Below, piece by piece: positions 23,701 through 31,770 of a stretch of DNA of 64,000 nt (position 1 is the first letter of the stretch; each line of letters starts with the position of its first letter). The stretch comes from Flavobacterium soli DSM 19725 (GTDB lineage Bacteria; Bacteroidota; Bacteroidia; Flavobacteriales; Flavobacteriaceae): assembly GCF_000422705.1 (NCBI RefSeq), contig NZ_AUGO01000001.1, forward strand, positions 186,001-250,000. The letters run 5' to 3'. The position numbers and the translations under genes were made by a program. The notes under the pieces are model-generated. The model was not told the origin of the DNA. It ran no database searches and saw only the letters and a program-made list of their open reading frames with translations.

Positions 23701-25275
23701 TTAGTTACAAGGTTCTGATATTACATTATCCCCTAAAAATACCGACTTTAAAGTTTTCCGTGTCCATTTTATGTTATAGTTGTTGATGTTTGGATCATTT
23801 GCATTTTCAACCACACCTTCAAAAAGACCTATCTTGTTGTTCAAGCCAAATTCTTTTAGACCTTGAAGAAACATTTTCGTTAGGAAGCTTTTTCTAGAAT
23901 TAGCAGTATAACCATTATAATTGGTTATAAAAGGCTTAACACGCTTATCATAGTATTTCTCAAATTCTCCTAATTTACGATGCAATTCTGGATTCCATTC
24001 AATAGGTTCTAAAATAGTTATGGCAAATATCCCTTCATTTGACAGCATTGCCACAAAGGTGTCTGTTGCATCAGCGTTTTGCGGTTGCATATCCTTAATC
24101 ATTTTTAATAGGTCTAAAACAGAAAGCATTTTTATTGCAGCATCATAGGTTTCTTCATTACCAATATACGTTTTTGGCTGGTTGTTATGAACATGTGTGC
24201 CGTTTTTTGCATTAGGAGGAACAATAAGAGCATTATTTCCAGGATCTGGGACACCATCAACATAAGAACTACCCACGAGGAAAAAACCTGTTTCATGGTC
24301 CTCATTATAATTGGCATTCGTGTTTAAAGCTTTAAACTTTTGTTTATAGGCTACATTGCCACTAGTGTTTTCCTTAATCGTAATACACGGAGGCGAAGCG
24401 TTTGGTGTTCCATCGTTCGGCCCAACAGGAGTTGTCAAAGAAGGATCATTCCCTGCAGGCGATGTAGTCCCAGGTGCACTACCACCTGTATCGGGAGGAT
24501 TGGTGGTTCCGGGTGTTCCGCCAGGTGGATCTGTAAAAGGGTCGCCACCAATGCATTCATAAACGGTTTTGTATTCATTGTAAGGAAATGCTCCTATGCT
24601 ACAGCCTTCACAATAATCACCTACACGATGTCCTTCACAAGGACAAGGAAACTCAACTACAACAATTGTGGCCACAACAGACCCGTTGCAATCTGTAGGA
24701 TAGACACTATTGCCTCCGCCACCTCCGCCAAGTATGGGAGTATCCACTTTGTCTATAGTAGTTTGCAAATCATTAATCCTAAAGGTCGTAACCTGCCCCT
24801 CAAAAGGCAGATGGTTAGCTTCCAGCCACCCTTCGGTTGGGGCATACTTGGTGATAAACATTTTTGTGGTGCCATTCACTTCCTCGATGGTCAGGTTATA
24901 AAAAATGTTACTCGTGATGTCCTTGGGTTCAATAAGCATGGTATAGGAAGTATAGTCGCCCTGCTTTATTTCCTTCACAACTTCTGATATAATCACGATA
25001 CTGGTGGAGGATGATTTTTGTTGCATGCCCTCATGCGAGATCAACCGCAGGTGCTGGTCTAATTCATGCTTGCTGGAAAGCTGCCTGAATTTTTCGCCTG
25101 CTTCTTGATAGGTTGTGGTGACTATCGAAATCGGCAAGTCTGGGGTTTGGCTTTGGGTTTGATTGCTTTCCTCAACAAAGTCTTCTTCGCTTTCGCAGGA
25201 AACAATAAAGGTCCCAAAGAGCAAGAGCACAAAGAGGGTAAAATGTTTTTGCAATTGTTTTGATTGTTTGGCCAT
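23701..25275 (-). CDS. Large lipoprotein with Gly/Pro-rich linker and HxH-containing C-terminal domain
   Basis: A 524-residue lipoprotein: lipobox FIVSC with Cys27, then SES/EED acidic residues. Residues of about 50-200 form an N-terminal domain; a Cys-rich patch (PCPCEGHRVGDYCEGC) lies near 220; a Gly/Pro/Thr-rich linker spans about 245-300 (DPPGGTPGTTNPPDTGG). The C-terminal domain (about 315-524) has GTHVHNN with His361 and His363, followed by NEETYDA and a hydrophobic strand FVAMLSNEGIFAITI. HxH before an S/T-x-x-D-like element is reminiscent of JAB/MPN metalloproteases and of Bacteroidota lipoproteins with an IHTH-like motif, but the match is loose. It heads the array of secreted paralogues. 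Function unknown. Confidence 0.6.
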   Translation of the reverse strand: MAKQSKQLQKHFTLFVLLLFGTFIVSCESEEDFVEESNQTQSQTPDLPISIVTTTYQEAGEKFRQLSSKHELDQHLRLISHEGMQQKSSSTSIVIISEVVKEIKQGDYTSYTMLIEPKDITSNIFYNLTIEEVNGTTKMFITKYAPTEGWLEANHLPFEGQVTTFRINDLQTTIDKVDTPILGGGGGGNSVYPTDCNGSVVATIVVVEFPCPCEGHRVGDYCEGCSIGAFPYNEYKTVYECIGGDPFTDPPGGTPGTTNPPDTGGSAPGTTSPAGNDPSLTTPVGPNDGTPNASPPCITIKENTSGNVAYKQKFKALNTNANYNEDHETGFFLVGSSYVDGVPDPGNNALIVPPNAKNGTHVHNNQPKTYIGNEETYDAAIKMLSVLDLLKMIKDMQPQNADATDTFVAMLSNEGIFAITILEPIEWNPELHRKLGEFEKYYDKRVKPFITNYNGYTANSRKSFLTKMFLQGLKEFGLNNKIGLFEGVVENANDPNINNYNIKWTRKTLKSVFLGDNVISEPCN

Positions 25276-25344
25276 ATAATAATTGTTTTAATTGTTTTAA
25301 TTGTTTTTGATTTAACAATGTTAGAAATAAAAAACAAACAAAAC

Positions 25345-25362
25345 AATACGTATAAATACGTA
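25345..25362. promoter_or_regulatory. Candidate regulator-binding site: direct repeats AATACGTA, 10 bp apart
   Basis: Two identical octamers start at 25345 and 25355, exactly one helical turn apart, about 70 nt upstream of the lipoprotein start and 30 nt past the LytTR gene stop. LytTR regulators bind direct repeats, so the neighbour is a natural candidate. A second tract, three copies of AATTGTTTT at 9-bp spacing, lies at 25281-25307. Confidence 0.35.
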
Positions 25363-25391
25363 ATCTTTAAAACAATTGAAAATAAATAATA

Positions 25392-26123
25392 TTACAAATC
25401 CTTCCCGTCACTATTAGCAATCAAGCTAATAATCAAATCGACGTTCTTTTTATAGGATTTAGAGAACGGCAATTGGATCTTGCTGTTCTTGATATACACC
25501 ACATTGTTACCCAAATGAATTCTGGAAACATAACTCATATTGATGATATAACTATTGTGGATTCTCACAAATTGAGGAGGAAGTGTGTTCTCAAAATGTT
25601 TCAATGTTTTGAAAGCCGTGATGGTATCACCGTTATTGATGTATAAATCGGTAGAATTATTATCGGCTTGCAGGTACACTATATCATCGGTGTCCACAAA
25701 ACGATAATCGCCATACGATTTAATGCAAATGGTAGTTGGAGTATCTTCTACGTTTCTTTCAAACTTCATGATGGTTTTTCGAAGTTCATGAATGTTGATC
25801 GGTTTCAATAAATAATCAAAGACCTCATTCTTCAACGCTTCGTATGCTAATTCTTTGCCTTTTGTTAAAACAATGATCCTTGGCATGTTCTTTACAAAAC
25901 GATGCAATTCATTGATTAGTGCAAGAGACAATCTGCTTTCCTTATTGATTGGATCAATTTCCAAAACAATCAATTTTGGATTGTGTTCCAATACCAAATT
26001 AACCGCATCATCATAATTATCGGCAGTTCCCAACAAGAAATAGTTCGAAAAGCTGTCAAAGGCTGACTGCGTTTTCAGAACACTTTCGTGGTCGTCATCG
26101 ATGATTATATAAGGATACTTCAT
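25392..26123 (-). CDS. LytTR-family response regulator with Glu in place of the phospho-acceptor Asp
   Basis: A 243-residue cytoplasmic regulator. The receiver (1-120) has the acidic pocket (IIIDDD, residues 9-11), switch Thr87 (IVLTKG) and Lys107 (LLKP), but at the phospho-acceptor position reads LIVLEID, so residue 55 is Glu. The C-terminal LytTR DNA-binding domain (about 130-235) includes ICIKSYGDYRFVDTDDIVYLQADNN, TLKHFENTLPPQFVRIHNSYIINMSYV and LPFSKSYKKN. An in-frame ATG at 26195 exists, but ATG 26123 starts precisely at the receiver. It lies upstream of the lipoprotein-array genes on the same strand, with no histidine kinase next to it. It may be constitutively active or regulated without phosphorylation (inference). 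Confidence 0.85.
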   Translation of the reverse strand: MKYPYIIIDDDHESVLKTQSAFDSFSNYFLLGTADNYDDAVNLVLEHNPKLIVLEIDPINKESRLSLALINELHRFVKNMPRIIVLTKGKELAYEALKNEVFDYLLKPINIHELRKTIMKFERNVEDTPTTICIKSYGDYRFVDTDDIVYLQADNNSTDLYINNGDTITAFKTLKHFENTLPPQFVRIHNSYIINMSYVSRIHLGNNVVYIKNSKIQLPFSKSYKKNVDLIISLIANSDGKDL

Positions 26124-26237
26124 GTAACGGTTAGGGTAATTTTCTAACTGACTGACAGTTATAGCCTGTAAAAGTATTAATTTTATTTGAATCAACTCCT
26201 TTTTGGTTCAAAAAATGTTAAATTTTTTTTCCAAAAA

Positions 26238-26265
26238 AAAGCTCCCAATAAAATATGGGAGCTTT
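26238..26265 (-). terminator. Terminator of the outer-membrane beta-barrel gene
   Basis: A 10-bp stem (26238-26247 with 26256-26265) with an 8-nt loop is followed by T8 on the minus strand, 24 nt after the gene's stop. Confidence 0.85.
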
Positions 26266-26289
26266 CCTGCTTCATTTTTTGAGAAGTTT

Positions 26290-26823
26290 CTAGAATTTAA
26301 ATCCGAGATTGAAACCTGCACTAAATTCAATTTTTGTAAACTCATTGGTAACATCTTCGCTAAAGTTTCTCCCGATATTGGCGAAAGGCCCCATCACAAA
26401 ACGGTTGTTGAAGCTCCATTTATATCCGGCTCCAAGGCCAATGATAAAACTGTCCATATCAATCTTTGGTGCGTCACTCGTTTCTTGATAGTCGCCAAAA
26501 CGAAACTTGACCAACGGCGAAACTATAAACCCAGATCCGTCGTCTCGTCTGGAAATATTATAGTTATAGGAAAGCTGCATGCTGTTAGTATTGAAATCCT
26601 CCACTTGTCGGCCGATACTCATATTATAGGTATCATTAATCAAAACATCCAAACCAACCGATTGATGATGATCGAAATAATATTCATACCCCACTTCTAC
26701 CGATCCCAATGCAATCACATTGAAGATATTGAACTTCACTTCATGCTGCGGAAACTCTCCACTTTGTGCATTTGCCATAACCGTTCCGGCAAGGAACACA
26801 AGGCCTAAAATTGTTTTTTTCAT
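26290..26823 (-). CDS. Small outer-membrane beta-barrel protein
   Basis: A 177-residue protein beginning MKKTILGLVFLAGTVMANAQ, a clear signal peptide. The mature part alternates hydrophobic and polar residues (EVKFNIFNVIALGSVEVGYEYYF, MQLSYNYNISRR, IGLGAGYKWSF, FVMGPFANIGRNF) and ends FSAGFNLGFKF with a terminal aromatic residue, all typical of an eight-stranded OmpA/OmpX-like barrel. The longer in-frame start at 26859 would spoil the signal peptide, so ATG 26823 is chosen. It is followed by a strong terminator and preceded by a phosphatase gene 54 nt upstream. Specific role unknown. Confidence 0.8.
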   Translation of the reverse strand: MKKTILGLVFLAGTVMANAQSGEFPQHEVKFNIFNVIALGSVEVGYEYYFDHHQSVGLDVLINDTYNMSIGRQVEDFNTNSMQLSYNYNISRRDDGSGFIVSPLVKFRFGDYQETSDAPKIDMDSFIIGLGAGYKWSFNNRFVMGPFANIGRNFSEDVTNEFTKIEFSAGFNLGFKF

Positions 26824-26877
26824 AGCTTTTAATTTGTTTTTGTCGCCTAAATATAACAAATATTATGCTTAAAAAAA

Positions 26878-27606
26878 TTAATTTCTGCCTTTTTCTCTTT
26901 TATAAAGTGTATGAACAGGATCACTCTGCCAAAATTCCTTGGTATCTACATTAATAACCGTCAGCGGACCTTTGAAAGCAGCACCTGTATCAATGTTCCA
27001 AACATTTGCCATTTGCACGGGAACTGTCTCCTCGATTCGGGTAACTGGCGTGTGGCCGATATAAATTTCTTTGTATAATGTAAATCGTTTTGGATAGCGG
27101 AGATCTTTTGTACTCATGTTTGGATCTAACGCCAAAGCGGTTTCCCAAAGAGTTCGTTCCCAATAAAACATTTTAGGAAAATATTCATATTCCACCCCGT
27201 TGAGATTCGTGAAACCGGCATGCACAAAGAGGCGATTTTGCTTGTCCAGATGATAATCTTCCAGGTGTTCTAGAAAAGCAATATGCTCGTCAATTCTTGC
27301 AGAAGCAACCTTCTTGTAGGCCGTGACAGTGGCCTCTCCACCATGATGATACCACATCTCGTTGTGGGTTTTCACCTTGAACCATTTGAGCAGTAACTCG
27401 TCATGGTTTCCCCGAATAAAAACGCAATTATAAGTAGTTGTTAGATGCATCAAATAATCCAAAACCTCTGGCGACTGGCTCCAACCATCTACATAATCGC
27501 CTAGAAAAATCAGTTTGTCATTGGGTTGTAAAGGTGCTCGATCCAGCACTTGTTCTAAGGCTTTTAGTCCGCCGTGTATGTCGCCAATCGCGAATGTACT
27601 ACTCAT
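26878..27606 (-). CDS. PP2A-like serine/threonine phosphatase (metallophosphoesterase)
   Basis: A 242-residue cytoplasmic phosphatase of the PPP/ApaH superfamily. The dimetal motifs are all present and in order: GDIHGG near residue 8, GDYVDG near 36 and RGNHDE near 65, with later His ligands in FVHAGF and IGHTPVT. These define a dinuclear metal centre that hydrolyses phosphoesters. Length and motif spacing fit bacterial PrpA-type protein phosphatases or diadenosine tetraphosphatase; which of the two cannot be decided. A TAACTTTG box lies 15 nt upstream of the ATG. The gene is upstream of the beta-barrel gene on the same strand. Confidence 0.9.
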   Translation of the reverse strand: MSSTFAIGDIHGGLKALEQVLDRAPLQPNDKLIFLGDYVDGWSQSPEVLDYLMHLTTTYNCVFIRGNHDELLLKWFKVKTHNEMWYHHGGEATVTAYKKVASARIDEHIAFLEHLEDYHLDKQNRLFVHAGFTNLNGVEYEYFPKMFYWERTLWETALALDPNMSTKDLRYPKRFTLYKEIYIGHTPVTRIEETVPVQMANVWNIDTGAAFKGPLTVINVDTKEFWQSDPVHTLYKREKGRN

Positions 27607-27620
27607 CTGCTATTTTTTTT

Positions 27621-27628
27621 CAAAGTTA
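27621..27628 (-). promoter_or_regulatory. -7 promoter box (TAACTTTG) for the phosphatase gene
   Basis: On the minus strand TAACTTTG is an exact TAnnTTTG match 15 nt before the ATG at 27606, implying a leader of under 10 nt. No -33 TTG is seen at standard spacing. Confidence 0.45.
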
Positions 27629-27750
27629 CAAATTTGATGTTTCTTATAAAAATGTAACACATTGAAAAGGTTTGTGGGATGCCCTTTTTATAGTATTGTT
27701 GATTTGTGAGATGGGTACGAAGATTAGAAAAGATAAAATGGCTTTCCTTC

Positions 27751-27854
27751 TAGCCCTGATGGTTGCATCTATCCTTTTGTTCCAGGGTTCGGAACAAAAG
27801 ATAGGTGCATCCAGCAGGAATATGGTCTTGTGACATAAAACGGCGATTCGCTCC
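27751..27854 (-). repeat. Dispersed 3' element, copy 1 (104 nt)
   Basis: On the plus strand it opens tagccctgatgg, has a 19-20 bp hairpin (27764-27783 with 27791-27809), then ccagcaggaatatgg, and closes with cgctcc. It lies 11 nt past the stop of the AlbA-domain gene. Two further copies at 52034 and 58786 share both ends and the gcrggaayatgg block, but not the hairpin sequence. Confidence 0.75.
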
Positions 27855-27865
27855 TTGAAAAGAGT

Positions 27866-29011
27866 TTAGTTAAGATCATATTTCATCTTTCGTAAGATTC
27901 GCATGGCTTCCTTAAAGGAAAGATACACTGTAGTATTGTGATGCTTTTTTAGAAGAGGCTTGGCATCAATCAAGATTTGCTTGGCATCTTCAAAGCCATT
28001 AAGATAGCAAATCATCAACGTTGATGGAAGGTTAGTGAGGTCGATATTCTCTCGTTCGGTTAGCGAGAAGCCTTTTTCGAGTTTGGCGATAAGGGCTAAA
28101 TTTGAGTTGTAAATATGAAAAAGCATCTTCCGGTTAAACTCTGGTGGCTGGAACAGCATTTCCCTTTCGATTTTATAGTAGCCATTTTCAAAAAAATGAA
28201 TACTGACTTTTTCCAATTCATAGAAGCTCGTCTTGTCGTTTAATCCCAACGAAACATACTCGGTTATCGTGAAAACATCATCGTCATATTCGATTGCCAC
28301 CTCATCCAGAGCCGAATAGAACAGCTTGATTTGCTCGTTGACCAGCTCAATGTCAACACGCGAAAGATAGGTTTTGTTCTTGACCCGTTTTGGAATTCCT
28401 GCCCAGCAAATCACGAAAAGTTCCTTGAAAACTTTATATTCCGGTGTCATGTCCTTGTGGCGGTTGTTCATGAAATCCATCACGCCATCAAGGGTATAGC
28501 CGATGCTGTTTCGCGAGCTGTTTTCGATGCTAATAACCGTTTCGGTATTTTGATAATTTTTCTCAAACTCACCTTCAATGGGAACCGAGTTACTGCCTCT
28601 TCGGATAAAAATAGAATTTGCTGGAATGGTGTGAATTCCTTTTTTAAAAAACGAAGCTTTATTTTTGGGTTTAATCGTAACCAGTCCAATCACCTTGTCC
28701 TTTGGAAGATTTGGAAACGGAACATTTTCATATTGAATCTTAGGAGGATTTTCGAGAAAGGCATTCACAAGGTTTTGGATCCGACTGTCGTCGAAAAAAT
28801 CGTCGCCTACAATTTCGTTGTCATGGTCTTCCACACCCACAACGATATAGGAATTGTTAGTTGGATTTGAGTTGGACAAGGCACAAATATGTTTTAGGAA
28901 TTTGGCTTTCCCTTCCCGGGTATGAAGGTTCAACTGTCGCTTTTTGTCATAAAAACTACTCTCGTCGTTATGGGCGAGAAGGTTTTTGATGAGAAGGCGT
29001 TTGTTGATCAT
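27866..29011 (-). CDS. AlbA_2/Schlafen-type putative DNA-binding protein
   Basis: A 381-residue cytoplasmic protein. The N-terminal 150 residues match the AlbA_2 (Schlafen AAA_4-like) pattern: a start with charged and Glu-rich residues, GKAKFLKHICALSNS near 35-50, SYIVVGVEDHDNEIVG near 55-70 and a basic strand ending IFIRRGSNSVP near 140. The remainder is unrecognised, helical, with a coiled region near 300. Schlafen-like proteins in bacteria are found in regulatory and defence contexts, but nothing beside this gene suggests a defence island. It stands alone, with the dispersed 3' element immediately downstream. Activity unknown. Confidence 0.7.
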   Translation of the reverse strand: MINKRLLIKNLLAHNDESSFYDKKRQLNLHTREGKAKFLKHICALSNSNPTNNSYIVVGVEDHDNEIVGDDFFDDSRIQNLVNAFLENPPKIQYENVPFPNLPKDKVIGLVTIKPKNKASFFKKGIHTIPANSIFIRRGSNSVPIEGEFEKNYQNTETVISIENSSRNSIGYTLDGVMDFMNNRHKDMTPEYKVFKELFVICWAGIPKRVKNKTYLSRVDIELVNEQIKLFYSALDEVAIEYDDDVFTITEYVSLGLNDKTSFYELEKVSIHFFENGYYKIEREMLFQPPEFNRKMLFHIYNSNLALIAKLEKGFSLTERENIDLTNLPSTLMICYLNGFEDAKQILIDAKPLLKKHHNTTVYLSFKEAMRILRKMKYDLN

Positions 29012-29217
29012 TACTTTTTATTTTTTTGATTGTCCGTTTTACTGATTGCGATATGAATCTACATTAAAGTTTCTGTTTTTAAAATGAACTCAACAAGATT
29101 CTTCACTCTCAAAATTTGATGCAAAACGGAATAAATTCATTGCTTTTACCTTTCAAAAATAAGGCTTTTTAATGATTATTAGTAATTAGCGACAATCAAT
29201 AAATTGTGATTAGATGA

Positions 29218-31632
29218 TTAAAAATTACATCTTATAGATAGAATAATGTTTCTACTAGGTGCAACTAAACCTGAACTGTATGGTCGATAACGTTGATCCG
29301 TTATGTTTTCAATCCCTGCACTCACAGCTAGGTTCTGATGAAACTGATACATTGCCTTAAAATTAAGCGTGTACCAACTTGGAGAATAAGGATTGCCATC
29401 TGCATCTTTTGCATAAATTACTGGTTTGCCTTGTTCTTCTGGATTGAGATTATCATAACGCACTTCGGCACTGTACATCGCATAGAATTGCATAAACAGT
29501 TTATCTTTCTGATAGGAAAACCGAGTAATTCCAAATGCGGGAGCGGCATGTCTTGAAGGGCTCACATCCCCATTATCCATTTCCTCTTTGCCTACTTGAT
29601 AATTATAATGTGAGGAAAGGCTAAAACCTGATGGCAGTTTAAGCTCTATTCCTGCATTGAAGCCATAAACTGTACCATATGCCGCATTTTGAATAGCATA
29701 AACTTTACTCATCTCCCCATCAAACATGATGCTATCCTGTCCATTAACCTGAAAAGTTCTACGAACCATTGCATTATCCAAATAGGTGTAGAAACCAGTA
29801 GCATCAAGTTTTACAACATTACCTAAAATTTTTGAAATATTTAATTCTCCGTTGTAGGCATATTCGGCATTTAAGGACGTATTTGGTACAATTACTTCAC
29901 CGCTTGCAAAGTCAAATATTTTACCTATATCATCCACGTTTGGAGCTCTAAATCCAGTACTTCCGTTCAAGCTGATTTTCCAAGTTGCATCAGGTGTATA
30001 AACGAGTCCTAAACTTCCCGTTGTTGCGGAATTCTTAATACTAGAACTTGTAAAATCAAACGGGAAAAAATCAAGATGACGTGTAAAATCAGACTTTACA
30101 TGGAATGCGCTAAATCTCGCTCCTGCTTGAATCAAAAACTTGTCGGAGGCGACAAACTGATAATTCAAATACCCTGCATAACTACTCCATTGAGAAGCGG
30201 GATATCTGTCAGGAACAAGAATAGGACTTTCATCCCTAATGTCAACTGCTGATCCAGTTGAAGTTACGTCATTCAGCACATATTCAGCACCATAATAAAA
30301 CCTGTGTTTTTTTACACTTTTTTCAAAATCTATATTTGCAGAATAAGCAGCAACTTCTTCTAGTTGGGTTCTTAATCTATGATGATTAAATCTTCTGTCT
30401 ATTCTACTTTCTTCAAAATATTGTTGAGCCAAGCGTATTGTCATTCGATCATATAGCTTGTTACTTTGAACATGTGTAACCATTAAATTGTTCATCATCC
30501 AGATTTGGGGTCCATAGTTCCAAACAGCTGCCGCTGGTAATCCATTGTCTTGAGTCTCTAGATGACGATCATAACGTGAATACTCGGATGTTTCTGAATA
30601 ATGAAAACCATACTGAAAATCCCACTTATGGTTTGGGCTGAATCTGATTTTTTGCATCATGTTCATTTGTGAATATCCACTTGGATTTTGAACTCGTGGG
30701 TCAGCATTTTCAAAAACTCTATCTTCCAAATCCAAACGCTGCACATAGAAGGTTTTCAAATATTCATCAGGGCCATATTTTCCCATTCGAAGGTCTCCAA
30801 ATTTAGAATGTGAGAAACTTGTTACCGAAGCCCACTTCTTCCAACCTACATTCACATCAAAGTGATTTGTTGCTTCATTATTTGCAGATGAATAGCGGCT
30901 TACGGCTTTGCCCAATACCAGTAGTTTATCTGTTAATGATAATTGGGGAGTAAGTGTCTGAAAGCTCATTACACCTCCAATCGCATCACTACCATAAATG
31001 ACAGAACCAGGTCCAAAAAACACTTCGGTGTTTTCAATAGCAAATGGGTCTAAAGAGATTACATTTTGGATATTTCCCGATCTGAATATGGCCGAGTTCA
31101 TCCGTACACCATCTATAGTATAGAGGAGCCTATTAGTAGAAAAACCTCTTATCATAGGACTCCCACCACCTTGTTGGCTTTTTTGAATGAATACTTCACC
31201 AGACGATCCGAGTAAATCCGCAGCGGTCTGAGGATTGTACAATGCAACATCTTTAGGAGAAATAATTGAAATTTTAGAAGGGATGTTTCTTGATGTCTGC
31301 CTCCATCGAGTGGCCGAAACCACAACTTCATCAAATTGAGTTACAGAAACCGTCAGCATTACCTCAAAATTCATTTTTTCTATTTCAGCAAAGCTTTTTA
31401 TCTCAGTTTTATACCCAAGACTGCGGATTACTATTTTCTTCGAACCCTCGAAAACTGAAATGATAGCTTGTCCTTTTGCATTTGTTGTTACGAAAGCATT
31501 AGTATTTGCACTCATTAAAGTTGCTAATTCTATTGGCTTTTGAGTTTCGTTATCTTTAATGGTTATTATTTGTGAGTTAACAGTGCATACCAACCCCATT
31601 ACCAACCCCAACGTGAAAAATATTTTTATCAT
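29218..31632 (-). CDS. TonB-dependent outer-membrane receptor, heme-receptor type
   Basis: An 804-residue outer-membrane receptor. Signal peptide (MIKIFFTLGLVMGLVCTVNSQ), then a CarboxypepD_reg-like domain of about 80 residues (IITIKDNETQKPIELATLMS), a plug domain (about 115-240) with SPMIRGFSTNRLLYTIDGVR and GPGSVIYGSDAIGG, and a 22-strand barrel ending in a C-terminal aromatic residue (ILSIRCNF). The plug signature resembles hemoglobin/heme-type receptors more than SusC. It imports an iron-related or other ligand with TonB energy. No tonB, exbBD or periplasmic binding protein is next to it. ATG 31632 gives the signal peptide; an in-frame 31671 start does not. The ligand is not provable from sequence. 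Confidence 0.85.
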   Translation of the reverse strand: MIKIFFTLGLVMGLVCTVNSQIITIKDNETQKPIELATLMSANTNAFVTTNAKGQAIISVFEGSKKIVIRSLGYKTEIKSFAEIEKMNFEVMLTVSVTQFDEVVVSATRWRQTSRNIPSKISIISPKDVALYNPQTAADLLGSSGEVFIQKSQQGGGSPMIRGFSTNRLLYTIDGVRMNSAIFRSGNIQNVISLDPFAIENTEVFFGPGSVIYGSDAIGGVMSFQTLTPQLSLTDKLLVLGKAVSRYSSANNEATNHFDVNVGWKKWASVTSFSHSKFGDLRMGKYGPDEYLKTFYVQRLDLEDRVFENADPRVQNPSGYSQMNMMQKIRFSPNHKWDFQYGFHYSETSEYSRYDRHLETQDNGLPAAAVWNYGPQIWMMNNLMVTHVQSNKLYDRMTIRLAQQYFEESRIDRRFNHHRLRTQLEEVAAYSANIDFEKSVKKHRFYYGAEYVLNDVTSTGSAVDIRDESPILVPDRYPASQWSSYAGYLNYQFVASDKFLIQAGARFSAFHVKSDFTRHLDFFPFDFTSSSIKNSATTGSLGLVYTPDATWKISLNGSTGFRAPNVDDIGKIFDFASGEVIVPNTSLNAEYAYNGELNISKILGNVVKLDATGFYTYLDNAMVRRTFQVNGQDSIMFDGEMSKVYAIQNAAYGTVYGFNAGIELKLPSGFSLSSHYNYQVGKEEMDNGDVSPSRHAAPAFGITRFSYQKDKLFMQFYAMYSAEVRYDNLNPEEQGKPVIYAKDADGNPYSPSWYTLNFKAMYQFHQNLAVSAGIENITDQRYRPYSSGLVAPSRNIILSIRCNF

Positions 31633-31770
31633 TATTTTTTTAAAATTTATCCCCAACCCTCTCCTCTGCATTCTTGTCCTGACGGAGGAAGGATTTCATA
31701 AAGAAGCGTTGCAAATTTGATTTTGATTATAATAACCTCATCTTCTGTCTGGGTGATAACTTTGAGGGAA

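Noticed and set aside
24340..24987. A 215-codon plus-strand ORF opposite the lipoprotein gene
   Set aside because: Antisense to a gene with a clear lipobox and domain structure; the ORF is rich in Arg/Cys/Ser as expected from reading the Gly/Pro/Thr linker backwards, and has no promoter or family signature.
26203..26808. A 201-codon plus-strand ORF over the beta-barrel gene
   Set aside because: It begins inside the terminator and runs antisense to a signal-peptide-bearing barrel gene; its composition looks like a shadow frame.
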